Shown here: positions 22,526 through 36,300 of the stretch, one piece after another | How the letters are laid out: each line of letters starts with the position of its first letter | Numbering within the stretch: position 1 is the stretch's first letter | Assembly: GCF_034140825.1 (NCBI RefSeq) | Contig: NC_089045.1 | Coordinates: 28,175,001 to 28,239,000 of the forward strand | Source: Oryza sativa Japonica Group | Taxonomy: Eukaryota; Streptophyta; Magnoliopsida; Poales; Poaceae | Direction: 5' to 3' | DNA: 64,000 nucleotides | The notes under the pieces: model-generated | Seen by the model: the letters and a program-made list of their open reading frames with translations, nothing else | Database searches by the model: none | What the model was told of the DNA's origin: nothing | Position numbers and translations under genes: made by a program

Positions 22526-24788
22526 TCACTGCACGTACTTTCTCCTCACTATTGTTCCCTCCTTGTGATCGCTGCGTGAGTAAGGGGTGTCTTCATTTGA
22601 TAGGAGGATGCTAGGGTCAATCGTCACCGTGAAAGGGGGTTGCCCATCCAACTGATCGTAATCCTCGTCAGTCTTGTCCTCAACTCCGACGATTTTTCTT
22701 TTGCCTGGGAGAACCACTTGACGCTTAGGCTCATCAGGCCCTCTGCCCTTCTTTCCTTTGCTAGACATGTCCTTCACGAAAAAGACTTGCGTTACATCAT
22801 TGGCAAGGACAAAAGGTTCGTCCGAGTATCCAACCTTGTTAAGGTCAACAGTTGTCATCCCACTGTCATCAATCATTACGCCTCCACCAGTCAACCTAAC
22901 CCATTGGCACCGGAACAGAGGAACCTTGAGAGGACCATAGTCAAGTTCCCATATGTCCTCGATGGCACCGTAATACGTGGCAGTTGTTCCATCGTGTCCC
23001 ATGGCATCGACACGAACAGCGATGTTTTGGTTCGTGCTCTTCATGTCTTGGGCTCTCGTGTAGAATGTGTACCCATTGATCTCATATCCCTGGAATGTCG
23101 CGATCGACCCAGACGGTCCCCTCGCCAGGAAGGCAAATTGTTGGTTGATCGACTCGTTACCCATGAGATGTTGTCGTAGCCACGCGAGGAAAGTATCAAT
23201 GTGATGTCGTGTAATCCATGCATCGGACTTACCGATGTTCCTGGCGCGAACTAGAGCCAAGTGCTCCTCGATGTAAGGAGCTACCAATGAAGAGTGTTGC
23301 AGAACAGTGAAATGGGCTTTACGGAATAAATTGTTGTCTACCGTCATTATTGCTTTCCTTCCGAGAGTTCCCTTTCCCCGTAGTCTCCCTTCATGGCGTG
23401 ATTCAGGTACCCCGATTGGGCGAAGGTCTTCGATAAATTCTACGCAAAATTCGATGACCTCCTCTGTTCCATAACCCTTGGCGATGCTTGCCTCTGGACG
23501 AGCACGGTTACGAACATACTTCTTCAGAACGCCCATGTACCTCTCGAAAGGAAACATGTTGTGTAGGTACATAGGCCCGAGAATACGGATCTCTTTCACA
23601 AGGTGACAAAGCAGATGCGTCATTATATTGAAAAATGAAGGTGGAAATATCAACTCAAAACTGACGAGACATTGCACCACTTCATTCTGAAGGGCTTCTA
23701 ATCTATCCGGATCGATGACTTTCTGCGAAATTACGTTCAAGAATGCACATAGCTTTGTTATTGTTGCCCGGACATTGTCTGGAAGGATACCCCTTATTAT
23801 AACTGGTAGCAGTTGTGTCATCAACACGTGACAGTCATGAGACTTTAGGTTTGTGAACTTCTTCTCCTTCGTGCTTATTATTCGCTTGATATTCGTGGAG
23901 TATCCAGACGGTACCTTTATGCTCTCCAAGCATTCAAACATACTTTCCTTCTCTGCCTTGCTAAGAGTGTAGCTGGCTGGACTCAAGTAATGGCTTCCTT
24001 TCTCCTTTGGTTCCGGGTGAAGGTCGCCGCGTTGTTCCATATGCTTCAGATCATTACGTGCTTCCAGTGTATCTTTCGACTTTCCGTATACACCTAGGAA
24101 GCCAAGAAGGTTTATGCAAAGGTTCTTAGTGAGGTGCATCACGTCGATTGCGTGGCGTACGTCCAAGAATTCCCAATATGGTAACTCCCAAAATATAGAG
24201 TTCTTTTTCCACATCGCCGCGTGACCATCTTCGCTCTCTATAGGCTGGCTTCCAGGCCCCTTTCCGAACACTACTTTAAGATCTTTAACCATAGCAAACA
24301 CTGTTTTCCCGCTGCGATGTTTAGGCTTCGTACGGTGGTCGGCCTTATGTTCGAAGTGCTTGCCTTTCTTCCGTACCGGGTGGTTTGCTGCAAGGAATCG
24401 ACGATGACCCATGTATACAACCTTCCTACAGTGCTTAAGATACGTACTTTCTGTGTCATCCATACAGTGAGTGCAAGCCTTGTACCCCTTGTTGGACTGT
24501 CCGGATAGGTTGCTAAGTGCAGGCCAATCGTTGATGGTTACGAACAGCAGCGCTCGTATGTTAAACTCCTCCTGTTTGTCCTCGTCCCACACGGGGACAC
24601 CTTCCTTCTTCTACAACTGTTTAAGATCTTCGACCAGTGGTCTTAGGTACACGTCGATGTCGTTACCACGTTGCTTGGGGCCTTGAATAATAATCGGCAT
24701 CATTATGTACTTCCTCTTCATGCATAGCCAGGGGGGGAGGTTGTAGATACACATCATAACGGGCCAAGTGCTATGGCCGCTGCTCATC
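22526..24788 (-). pseudogene. TNP2 transposase, C-terminal two thirds (CACTA)
   Basis: This continues the frame of the segment at 36,301-37,348 across the inserted LTR element, overlapping only by the duplicated TCATC target. Recognisable parts in order: the Tnp2 domain (IYNLPPWLCMKRKY, then DEDKQEEFNIRALLFVTINDWP, and ACTHCMDD), the DUF4218 region (SHDCHVLMTQLLPV to PFERYMGVLKKYVRNRARPE), and DUF4216 near the end (YYGAIEDIWELDY and LFRCQWV). Total TNP2 length would be about 1100 residues, normal for the family. An in-frame TAG occurs at 24611-24613, upstream of WDEDKQ, in addition to the retroelement insertion. TNP2 is the catalytic transposase that cuts at CACTA ends. Confidence 0.9.
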
Positions 24789-27700
24789 TGTCACGCCCTG
24801 AAGTTCCCCTCCCTTGCTCTAAATTCATAAAATAAATCGTTCGAAGAAATTGTTTAATTTAACCTAGAGATGAATCCCTAATTAATAAATGCAAATAATA
24901 ATCGGAATCGGCATGTGGAATTTTTCTTGGATTCTACATGTCAAAATATGCTAACAGGATTTTTAGTGGAATTTTTAGAGCCTTGGAAATAATTTTAATC
25001 AATTAAAATAAGCAAAGTGCAATATTAAATCCCTGGAAAAATCCTTTTTCCTTTTTATCTTTTCTTTTCCCTCCTTTTTTCTTTTTCTTGGGCCCGGCCC
25101 ATTTCCTCCCGCGCCGGCCCGCTCCTCCCTCCTACTCCCGAAGTTCACCCGGCCTCCTTCTCCCTCTCGGGCGCTGACAGGTGGGGCCCACCTGTCAGCC
25201 CTTTCCCTAACCTCTGGCCGCCCACGCCCGCGCCAACCGCCGCCGAAACCACCACCCATCGCCGCCCGCCTCCCCCGCCTTCCGCGCCCCGGGCCACGTC
25301 GCCCACTTCCCCGCACGCCCCGCCCTCCCCGCGCCCACGCCCCACTCCCGCTCACCCCCGCGCCCGCGAGATGGCCGGGATTCGATTTGAATCCCGCCTC
25401 TCTCTCTCTCTCCTCCTCCACCTCCTCCACTACTCCGGCGAAATTGCGTCGTTCCCGGCCACGACTCGCCGCCCCCCTCCTATTTAAGCACGCCCGCACC
25501 TTCCTCTCTCTTTTTCCTTTCTCGGCCGAGCCCTCCCGAGCTCTCCATCGCTCCCGCGCCTCTCATCCCGCCATCCGCCGCTCGCCGCCAAGCTCCGGCC
25601 GCACTCCGCCACCGCTAGAGCCGTCGCCGCACCGCGCCGTCGACGCCGCCGGGTTCGCAAGCTTGTGCGCCACCCCGTCCGCCGTTTCCCCGGTCAATCC
25701 CGCCGCCGGAGCTTGCTTCTCCTCGCGCGCCGGTGAGTACCCCCATGGACGCCGCCTTCGACCGGCGAATCCGCTCGCCGTTAACCACCCCTCTCCCTCT
25801 AATCCCTCCCATCTTGTTCCCTAGGAGGTCTCGGAGCTCGTCCGCCTATCGTCGCCGTTCCCCGGTCGCTCGCCGTCGCCGTTCGCCGTCGTCTTCCCCC
25901 CCACGCCGGCCAACTCGCGGTGAGGCGCCCTCCCCCTCTTTTCCCCTTTCTCTCCCTCCTAGCGCCGTGCCGGGCCGAGCCGCCGCTGCGGCTGTGTGCC
26001 GCCGCCTTCGCGCCGCCGTCATCCGTCGCCGCTTTCCGCGCCTCCGGTTGCCGTCGCCGGCGACCGTGCGTGCGCGCCACCGCCCTCGCCATAACCGGTC
26101 GGCCGGTTTGAGGCCGAGCCGAGCCGACCGGGCGTCTCCTCCTCCCCATGAGCCGCCGCTCGGTGGGGCCCGCTTGCCAGCCGCCCCTCTCTCTCCTTGA
26201 GTCACTGACCCGCGGGTCCCGCGTGTCGGCGCCACCCCTCCTTGTGCTGACGTCAGCCCTGGGGCAATATTGCGCAATAAATTGATTAAGGGTTTTTCTT
26301 TTATAGTAAAAACACAGAGAATCTTCTAAAAATCATAACTAATTCATCCGAGCTCCGATTAAGTCCATTCAAGTCTCAGTAAATTCATAAAAATGTATAG
26401 AATCCATTAAAAATGGTTTTGCTTCCTGTTTCAGTAGTCTTATAGCATGTTTTGCTTGTGTGCTTTGTTTGTCGCGTAGATTTCGGTCGTTTCGTCGATT
26501 CGCGGTTTCTTGAAGACGTTGCTGTGGCCTCATCAGTGCGAGAGCAAGGCAAGTCATACATTGCAATTGATCATATTGTACCCAATTTACAAATGTCCCG
26601 CATTTCTATTAAATATTGCATTGTTTTACAATATCATGTGGGATGGGTCCTATTACTCAGCTATATGTTGTTTCCCTTACGCCATTAATAACTTGGGTAT
26701 TAAAATGACTAGATGTTGGTTTAGGAGATGCTTAGCCATGCTTAGTTCAACTAGTGCACAAAGGGGGATCACATTAAAGCATAGACTTGATTATTGGCAT
26801 AGCTTTGATTTAGTGCCACCGTAATGGTGTGGGTTAATTAAAATACACATCATGGTGGGCTGTGGGTGCATGGTCTTGCTAGTCGCACCCATGGCATTTA
26901 AGGACCGGTTCGCGGGATGCCCTGGAAGAATTTATCGTACTTACCACAAGCCAGCGTGGGCAACGGCTGGGCTTGTAGTGTAGCTTTTCTCTAGCCGACG
27001 TACCCAGGCGAGGGTGGGCGTGATGGAGTTGGGTCGGCCGGGGCGTCCGGTTGATCGGCTTCCGGATTCACCGCGGCATGAAAGGGGGGCTGCCCGTTGC
27101 CTGCTGGGGACGGGGGCGAACCCTAAGGTGTGGTGCGATCGGTTAGAGAGGGTTATGCGAAGGGTCCTGTCACGGCCTCTTTCCGGTATGTCGTGGTGGC
27201 ATGTCGGCGCACGGGAACGTGTCGTGGGGCTGTGTCTTGTGGGTACAGTTGTACACCTCTGATCAGAGTAAAACTATTCGAATAGCCGTGCCCGCGGTTA
27301 TGGGCGGTCGACCAGATTCACCGTGATTAGTTTCACCCTAGTTAGCTTTTGGAACTGGTTAGTTCAGGTGGTGGTTTGGGCCTGTCGCAACGTGGTGTAA
27401 CGTTGGACAGTGATTGGTTAATATGGATTAATTACTGCAACTGTTTTACTGCTTTCAACTACTGCTTTGAAATGCCGGCTTTATGCAAAAGAACCTTTAG
27501 CCTCCCTTGGATATATCTTGCATCATACCTCCTCTTCCGGTATGACTTGCTGAGTACAGTGGGTAGTACTCAGTCTTGCTCTCTTTTCCCCCACACCAGC
27601 GTTGAAGTCCTTCTCAGTTGAAGATGTCTCGAAGAGGTTGGTTTCGTCGCTGCCGTCAAGGATGCCTGTGGAATGGAGTCGCCCGCTGCAGAAGTCAAGC

Positions 27701-27875
27701 CTTCAGGCTTAGCTCGCTTTTATCTTTTTCCGCTGCATTTGTAATCTTTTATATTTTTGTAAGACGTGGATCTGTATGTCAACAATTGTCGTTTGTGTAC
27801 CCTGGCTGGTCCTGGACAGGGGTTTAATGCACATTCAGCTTAGAAATTCTGGTTCGTGAATTTCTGGGTGTGACA
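24789..27875 (+). repeat. 5' LTR of the chromovirus
   Basis: It is 3087 bp, with a pyrimidine- and GC-rich core at 25.1-26.2 kb, and it is followed directly by the tRNA-Met primer site. It matches 33,225-36,300 almost throughout. Confidence 0.95.
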
Positions 27876-28669
27876 AGTTGGTATCAGAGCCGACCTTGAC
27901 CGTAGGTCAAGCCAAATGGAAACCCTAAGAGCTCTCTTAAACCTTTTCATCTGCATATGCTTTTTGCACTTGGATTTGTTTCGGGAAAAATTTGGGGTTT
28001 TGCCTCTTTTGATTTTGGGAGAAAATCTTGGTCGCTTATTTAATCGGATCTCTTGACTAGGGACAGTCCAAGGTTTTAGCAAAACTTTATTTGGAATTTA
28101 TTTGGCAGCCAGTCGGGAATTGTTAGGTGGTATGCATTAAGTTGTGTTTAGATTCGATGGGATGCAGTCTTTATGCGCATCATTATTATCATGCATTTAT
28201 ATCATACATTAAGTTATTGTTTAGTCAGTTGCATTAGTGTCTTTTGTCTGGGTTCATGAAAAATGTTCTATGCATAAAAATCATCATGCTTGGCTAGTTG
28301 TTTGGGCCATTTGTTGCTTTGTTTAAATTTGGATTTGAGCATGCATTGATTCCTATCCCTTGTCTACCTTAGAAGTCAGACCTGTTCTTCGATCGCAAGC
28401 GCCGCTCCGAGCTTCAGAGTCGCCGCCCTTAGCTTTATCGTCTTCTTAGTCTGTTTGCGTGCTAGTTTTTGTGTTTAGGTTTGTTGCTTGTGGGTTAGTC
28501 GGCGGTCGATATCATGTGTGAGTGGTATGACAGCCTTAATTAGGAATTGTGTGCCTCTTTTTCAGTGTTTTAATCAAGATTAAGATAATGGCACTTAATT
28601 TCATAAGAAAGATTAGTTTCCGAGCCATCTGTTTTCTTCCTTTCTCTTATTTCTACCTATCCCCTCCAG

Positions 28670-31600
28670 ATGGTGAAGACAAGGAATGATCTCCGTGACT
28701 CCAACGGCGCCAGTGGCAGCGAAGAGCAGACAGATGAAGCTCATACCAGTGGTGCACCTGGTAGCAGTTCATCTCCGCCGCCCGAGAACCCAACAGTCAC
28801 TCAGATGATGACAATGATGATGCAACAGATGCAGCAACATTACCATCAAATGTTGCAGCAGGTGCAACAGAACCAGCAGTTTGGTCCTCCACCATCACAC
28901 GTGTCCAAACTGTTAGACTTTCTTCGTATCCAGCCACCCACTTTCTCAAGCACCACCAACCCAATGGAGGCCAACGACTGGCTCCGTGCTATTGAGAAGA
29001 AGCTGAACCTACTGCAATGCAACGACCAAGAGAAAGTTGCTTTTGCTACACACCAGTTGCAAGGTCCCGCTTCTGCCTGGTGGGATAACTACGTGGTGAC
29101 CCGTCCAGATGCAACGAAGGTTACTTGGGTAGAGTTTTGTCAAAACTTTAGGAAGGCACAGATTCCTGAAGGGATTATGGCACAACAGAAGAGAGAGAGT
29201 TCCGTGCATTGCAACAAGGAACCAGAACGGTTACAGAGTACCTGCACGAGTTCAACCGCCTCGCGCGCTACGCTCCCGAGGACGTGCGCACCGATGGTGA
29301 GAAGCAGGAGAAGTTTTTGTTTGGGCTCGATGATGAATTGACCAACCAACTAATCTCCGGAGTCTATGAGGACTTTGAGAAGCTTGTGGACAAGGCTATC
29401 CGCCAGGAAGACAGCTGGACCGAAAAAGAAAGACAGCTCAGATCAGCTTTCCTCAGGGGAACAATCAGAAGCCTCGTTTCATGACGGGACAGCTAGGTGG
29501 GCCTTCCACCCTGATCGTCTGTCAGCACCGTCCCTATCGCCCGAGTAACTTCAACAACTATTACAATGGTGGCAGTCACAACAATAGTAAGCAGCACAAC
29601 CACAACTCGACTCCACCCCCACTAATGGCACCAGCTCAGTCAGATCCGCCAGCTGTGTCAGCTCAGTCAGAACAGCCCAAGAAGGGGGCTGTAGGAAAGC
29701 CAGGACCCTGCTTCAACTGTGGCAAGCACGGCCACTTTGCTAGCAAGTGTCCGAAGCTGAATCGCACTGGACCCAGGTTCATCCAGGCCCACGCCAATCA
29801 TGTGTCTGCAATGGAAGCACAGGCAGCACCAGAGGTCGTGTTGGGCACGTTTCCAGTGAACTCATATCCAGCAACAGTTCTCTTTGATTCAGGTGCCTCG
29901 CATTCTTTCATTTCCAAAAGATTTGCTGGGACACATGGATTATCGGTAGTGGAACTTAAAATACCGATGCAGGTTCATACCCCTGGAAATGACATGAGGA
30001 CAGCACATTATTGCCCCTCGGTGACTATAGAGATCAGAAGATCACCGTTTCTATCCAACCTCATCCTTCTCGAATCTAAAGACCTAGATGTCGTTCTCGG
30101 AATGGATTGGTTGACCAGAAACAAGGGAGTGATTGACTGCGCAAGCCGCACCATCACCCTAACCAACGACAAAGGGGAGAAGATCACCTTCCGTTCCCCA
30201 GCGTCGCAGAAGTCCGTAGCGAGTCTGAATCAGGCTGCTATTGAGGGTCAGACAGAAACAGTGGAGAAAAGTCCCAGGAAGTTGGAGGATATTCCTATAG
30301 TACAAGAGTATCCTGAGGTGTTCCCAGAAGACCTCACTACAATGCCACCGAAGAGAGAAATCGAGTTCCGGATCGATTTGGCACCCGGGACTGCTCCAAT
30401 TTACAAGAGGCCGTACAGAATGGCAGCTAATGAGCTAGCAGAGGTCAAGAAGCAGGTTGACGAACAGCTGCAGAAAGGGTACATCCGACCGAGTACTTCA
30501 CCTTGGGGTGCTCCGGTTATCTTTGTGGAGAAGAAAGACAAGACCAAGAGGATGTGCGTGGATTATCGCGCCCTTAATGAGGTCACAATCAAGAACAAAT
30601 ATCCGTTGCCCAGAATTGATGACCTGTTTGATCAGCTAAAAGGAGCTAAGGTGTTTTCCAAGATAGACCTGCGATCAGGCTATCATCAGTTGAGAATTCG
30701 GGAAGAGGATATTCCCAAGACAGCCTTCACCACTCGGTATGGGTTGTTTGAGTGCACAGTTATGTCATTTGGACTCACCAATGCACCGGCTTTCTTCATG
30801 AACTTGATGAACAAAGTGTTTATGGAGTTTCTTGACAAGTTTGTCGTGGTGTTCATTGACGACATACTTATCTATTCAAAGTCTGAAGAACAACATGAGC
30901 AACATCTTCGTCTGGTACTCGAGAAATTGAAGGAGCACCAGTTATATGCCAAGTTTAGCAAGTGTGACTTCTGGTTATCGGAGGTCAAATTTCTGGGTCA
31001 CGTCATTTCTGCTCAAGGCGTGGCAGTGGATCCATCAAATGTGGAATCAGTTACCAAGTGGACCCCACCAAAGACAGTTTCTCAAATCCGGAGTTTTCTT
31101 GGACTTGCGGGTTATTACCGTCGGTTCATCGAAAATTTCTCTAAGATTGCCAAGCCCATGACACAGTTGCTAAAGAAAGATGAAAAATTCAAATGGTCAG
31201 CTGAGTGCAACCAAAGTTTTGAAGAACTCAAGAAGAAGTTAGTCTCTGCACCAGTTCTAATTTTGCCAGATCAGACAAAAGACTTCCAAGTCTACTGTGA
31301 TGCATCTCGCCAAGGGTTGGGATGTGTGTTGATGCAAGAAGGCAGAGTGGTCGCATACGCTTCGCGACAGTAACGTCCACACGAGACCAATTATCCCACT
31401 CATGACCTTGAGTTAGCAGCAGTGGTTCATGCTCTGAAAATCTGGCGGCACTATCTTATTGGCAACCGCTGTGAAGTATACACTGATCACAAGAGTCTGA
31501 AGTACATCTTCACTCAGCCTAACTTGAATCTCCGACAGCGAAGATGGCTGGAGTTAATTAAAGATTATGACATGGGGATACATTATCATCCAGGCAAAGC

Positions 31601-33212
31601 AAATGTGGTAGCAGATGCTTTGAGCAGAAAAAGCTATTGCAATGCCTTATGCACTGAAGACATGTGTGGCAAATTGCAGCAAGATCTTGAGCACCTAAAT
31701 TTGGGCATCGTGGAACACGGATACGTTGCTGCCCTAGAGGCAAGGCCTACGCTCGTGGATCAAGTCAGAGCAGCTCAGGTAAATGATCCTGAAATAGCTG
31801 AGCTAAAAAAGAATATGAGGGTCGGAAAAGCCCGAGATTTCCATGAGGATGAACATGGCACAATCTGGTTGGGAGAAAGATTGTGTGTGCCTGACGACAA
31901 AGAACTGAAGGATCTCATACTCACAGAAGCTCATCAAACTCAGTATTCAATTCATCCCGGTAGTACTAAAATGTACCAGGACCTCAAAGAGAAATTCTGG
32001 TGGGTCAGCATGAGAAAGGAAATAGCCGAATTCGTCGCACTCTGCGATGTTTGTCAGCGAGTCAAAGCAGAACATCAGAGGCCCGCAGGACTGCTACAAC
32101 CCCTTCAGATCCCGGAATGGAAATGGGAAGAAATCGGAATGGATTTCATCACTGGTTTGCCCAGGACATCGTCAGGGCATGATTCAATTTGGGTAGTCAT
32201 GGATCGCCTCACGAAAGTTGCTCATTTTATTCCGGTGCACACTACCTATACGGGGAAAAGGTTGGCAGAGCTGTACTTAGCAAGGATCATGTGTCTGCAT
32301 GGGGTACCTAAGAAGATAGTATCTGATCGAGGGAGTCAGTTCACATCAAAATTTTGGCAGAAACTGCAAGAAGAATTGGGGACTCGTTTGAATTTCAGCA
32401 CGGCTTATCATCCGCAAACAGATGGTCAGACCGAGCGAGTAAATCAAATCTTGGAAGATATGTTGAGAGCTTGTGCACTTGACTTTGGTGGAGCCTGGGA
32501 TAAAAGTCTACCGTATGCGGAATTCTCTTACAACAACAGCTATCAGTCCAGTTTGCAGATGGCACCGTTTGAAGCATTGTACGGACGAAAGTGCCGCACA
32601 CCACTTTTCTGGAATCAAACAGGTGAGCGCCAACTGTTTGGGACAGAAGTGTTAACCGAAGCAGAGGAGAAAGTCAGGACCGTCAGGGAAAGACTGCGAA
32701 TCGCCCAGTCTCGGCAGAAGAGTTATGCTGATAATCGCCGAAGAGAGCTTACTTTCGAAGCAGGGGATTATGTGTACCTTCGTGTCACTCCGCTCCGGGG
32801 AGTACACCGGTTCCAAACGAAAGGCAAATTGGCACCACGCTTTGTGGGACCATACAGGATCTTGGAACGCAGAGGTGAAGTCGCTTACCAGCTTGAGCTC
32901 CCATCTAATATGGTTGGAATCCACGATGTGTTTCATGTATCTCAATTGAAGAAGTGTTTGAGGGTACCTGAGGAACAAGCTAGCTCAGAGCACATTGACA
33001 TCCAGGAAGATCTGACTTATGTGGAGAAGCCGATTCGTATCCTCGAGACCAGTGAGAGAAGGACCAGAAACAAGGTGATCAGGTTTTGCAAAGTTCAGTG
33101 GAGCCACCACTCGGAAGAAGAGGCCACCTGGGAAAGAGAAGATGAATTGAAGGCCGCTCATCCGCACCTCTTTGCCAACTCTTCCGAATCTCGGGGTCAA
33201 GATTCCGTTTAA
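28670..33212 (+). pseudogene. gag-pol coding region of the chromovirus (fossil)
   Basis: The region encodes Gag with the QQ-rich N-terminus and DWLRAIEKKLNLLQC core, then the Pol domains named for the whole element. The integrase has the HHCC zinc region and a core ending before [10 protein letters not shown]. The C-terminal tail has the WEREDEL signature of the chromodomain-type ends of the Tekay/Del clade, thought to guide insertion to heterochromatin. It is damaged by about three breaks and is described only as a fossil. Confidence 0.85.
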
Positions 33213-33224
33213 GGGGGGTAGGTT

Positions 33225-36200
33225 TGTCACGCCCTGAAGTTCCCCTCCCTTGCTCTAAATTCATAAAATAAATCGTTCGAAGAAATTGTTTAATTTAACC
33301 TAGAGATGAATCCCTAATTAATAAATGCAAATAATAATCGGAATCGGCATGTGGAATTTTTCTTGGATTCTACATGTCAAAATATGCTAACAGGATTTTT
33401 AGTGGAATTTTCAGAGCCTTGGAAATAATTTTAATCAATTAAAATAAGCAAAGTGCAATATTAAATCCCTGGAAAAATCCTTTTTCCTTTTTATCTTTTC
33501 TTTTCCCTCCTTTTTTCTTTTTCTTGGGCCCGGCCCATTTCCTCCCGCGCCGGCCCGCTCCTCCCTCCTACTCCCGAAGTTCACCCGGCCTCCTTCTCCC
33601 TCTCGGGCGCTGACAGGTGGGGCCCACCTGTCAGCCCTTTCCCTAACCTCTGGCCGCCCACGCCCGCGCCAACCGCCGCCGAAACCACCACCCATCGCCG
33701 CCCGCCTCCCCCGCCTTCCGCGCCCCACTCCGCGCCCCGGGCCACGTCGCCCACTTCCCCGCACGCCCCGCCCTCCCCGCGCCCACGCCCCACTCCCGCT
33801 CACCCCCGCGCCCGCGAGATGGCCGGGATTCGATTTGAATCCCGCCTCTCTCTCTCTCTCCTCCTCCACCTCCTCCACTACTCCGGCGAAATTGCGTCGT
33901 TCCCGGCCACGACTCGCCGCCCCCCTCCTATTTAAGCACGCCCGCACCTTCCTCTCTCTTTTTCCTTTCTCGGCCGAGCCCTCCCGAGCTCTCCATCGCT
34001 CCCGCGCCTCTCATCCCGCCATCCGCCGCTCGCCGCCAAGCTCCGGCCGCACTCCGCCACCGCTAGAGCCGTCGCCGCACCGCGCCGTCGACGCCGCCGG
34101 GTTCGCAAGCTTCCCCGGTCAATCCCGCCGCCGGAGCTTGCTTCTCCTCGCGCGCCGGTGAGTACCCCCATGGACGCCGCCTTCGACCGGCGAATCCGCT
34201 CGCCGTTAACCACCCCTCTCCCTCTAATCCCTCCCATCTTGTTCCCTAGGAGGTCTCGGAGCTCGTCCGCCTATCGTCGCCGTTCCCCGGTCGCTCGCCG
34301 TCGCCGTTCGCCGTCGTCTTCCCCCCCACGCCGGCCAACTCGCGGTGAGGCGCCCTCCCCCTCTTTTCCCCTTTCTCTCCCTCCTAGCGCCGTGCCGGGC
34401 CGAGCCGCCGCTGCGGCTGTGTGCCGCCGCCTTCGCGCCGCCGTCATCCGCCGCCGCTTTCCGCGCCTCCGGTTGCCGTCGCCGGCGACCGTGCGTGCGC
34501 GCCACCGCCCTCGCCATAACCGGTCGGCCGGTTTGAGGCCGAGCCGAGCCGACCGGGCGTCTCCTCCTCCCCATGAGCCGCCGCTCGGTGGGGCCCGCTT
34601 GCCAGCCGCCCCTCTCTCTCCTTGAGTCACTGACCCGCGGGTCCCGCGTGTCGGCGCCACCCCTCCTTGTGCTGACGTCAGCCCTGGGGCAATATTGCGC
34701 AATAAATTGATTAAGGGTTTTTCTTTTATAGTAAAAACACAGAGAATCTTCTAAAAATCATAACTAATTCATCCGAGCTCCGATTAAGTCCATTCAAGTC
34801 TCAGTAAATTCATAAAAATGTATAGAATCCATTAAAAATGGTTTTGCTTCCTGTTTCAGTAGTCTTATAGCATGTTTTGCTTGTGTGCTTTGTTTGTCGC
34901 GTAGATTTCGGTCGTTTCGTCGATTCGCGGTTTCTTGAAAACGTTGCTGTGGCCTCATCAGTGCGAGAGCAAGGCAAGTCATACATTGCAATTGATCATA
35001 TTGTACCCAATTTACAAATGTCCCGCATTTCTATTAAATATTGCATTATTTTACAATATCATGTGGGATGGGTCCTATTACTCAGCTATATGTTGTTTCC
35101 CTTACGCCATTAATAACTTGGGTATTAAAATGACTAGATGTTGGTTTAGGAGATGCTTAGCCATGCTTAGTTCAACTAGTGCACAAAGGGGGATCACATT
35201 AAAGCATAGACTTGATTATTGGCATAGCTTTGATTTAGTGCCACCGTAATGGTGTGGGTTAATTAAAATACACATCATGGTGGGCTGTGGGTGCATGGTC
35301 TTGCTAGTCGCACCCATGGCATTTAAGGACCGGTTCGCGGGATGCCCTGGAAGAATTTATCGTACTTACCACAAGCCAGCGTGGGCAACGGCTGGGCTTG
35401 TAGTGTAGCTTTTCTCTAGCCGACGTACCCAGGCGAGGGTGGGCGTGATGGAGTTGGGTCGGCCGGGGCGTCCGGTTGATCGGCTTCCGGATTCACCGCG
35501 GCACGAAAGGGGGGCTGCCCGTTGCCTGCTGGGGACGGGGGCGAACCCTAAGGTGTGGTGCGATCGGTTAGAGAGGGTTATGCGAAGGGTCCTGTCACGG
35601 CCTCTTTCCGGTATGTCGTGGTGGCATGTCGGCGCACGGGAACGTGTCGTGGGGCTGTGTCTTGTGGGTACAGTTGTACACCTCTGATCAGAGTAAAACT
35701 ATTCGAATAGCCGTGCCCGCGGTTATGGGCGGTCGACCAGATTCACCGTGATTAGTTTCACCCTAGTTAGCTTTTGGAACTGGTTAGTTCAGGTGGTGGT
35801 TTGGGCCTGTCGCAACGTGGTGTAACGTTGGACAGTGATTGGTTAATATGGATTAATTACTGCAACTGTTTTACTGCTTTCAACTACTGCTTTGAAATGC
35901 CGGCTTTATGCAAAAAAACCTTTAGCCTCCCTTGGATATATCTTGCATCATACCTCCTCTTCCGGTATGACTTGCTGAGTACAGTGGGTAGTACTCAGTC
36001 TTGCTCTCTTTTCCCCCACACCAGCGTTGAAGTCCTTCTCAGTTGAAGATGTCTCGAAGAGGTTGGTTTCGTCGCTGCCGTCAAGGATGCCTGTGGAATG
36101 GAGTCGCCCGCTGCAGAAGTCAAGCCTTCAGGCTTAGCTCGCTTTTATCTTTTTCCGCTGCATTTGTAATCTTTTATATTTTTGTAAGACGTGGATCTGT

Positions 36201-36300
36201 ATGTCAACAATTGTCGTTTGTGTACCCTGGCTGGTCCTGGACAGGGGTTTAATGCACATTCAGCTTAGAAATTCTGGTTCGTGAATTTCTGGGCGTGACA
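33225..36300 (+). repeat. 3' LTR of the chromovirus
   Basis: It is 3076 bp, preceded by the polypurine tract and followed by the TCATC target duplicate, after which the TNP2 sequence resumes. Confidence 0.95.

Larger units (their letters stand above)
24789..36300 (+). mobile_element. Ty3/gypsy chromovirus LTR retrotransposon (Tekay/Del-like, RIRE3-like)
   Basis: LTRs of about 3.08 kb start TGTCACGCCC and end GTGACA, with TCATC on both sides as a 5-bp target duplication. The primer binding site TGGTATCAGAGC lies at 27879-27890 and a polypurine tract at about 33211-33221. The internal region holds all usual parts in the gypsy order: Gag (about 28.7-29.5 kb), CCHC knuckle (29.7 kb), protease with DSGAS (29.9 kb), reverse transcriptase with FIDDIL (30.4-30.9 kb), RNase H (31.2-31.6 kb), integrase (31.9-32.6 kb) and a chromodomain-like tail (33.0-33.2 kb). 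It is nearly complete but has about three breaks. The LTRs differ by roughly seven substitutions and two short indels, suggesting about 90,000 years. It sits inside the TNP2 gene of the CACTA element. Confidence 0.95.

Noticed and set aside
27879-27890. Part of a tRNA-Met gene
   Set aside because: Only the short complement of the tRNA 3' end is present, next to an LTR; it is a primer binding site, as is 17550-17562.
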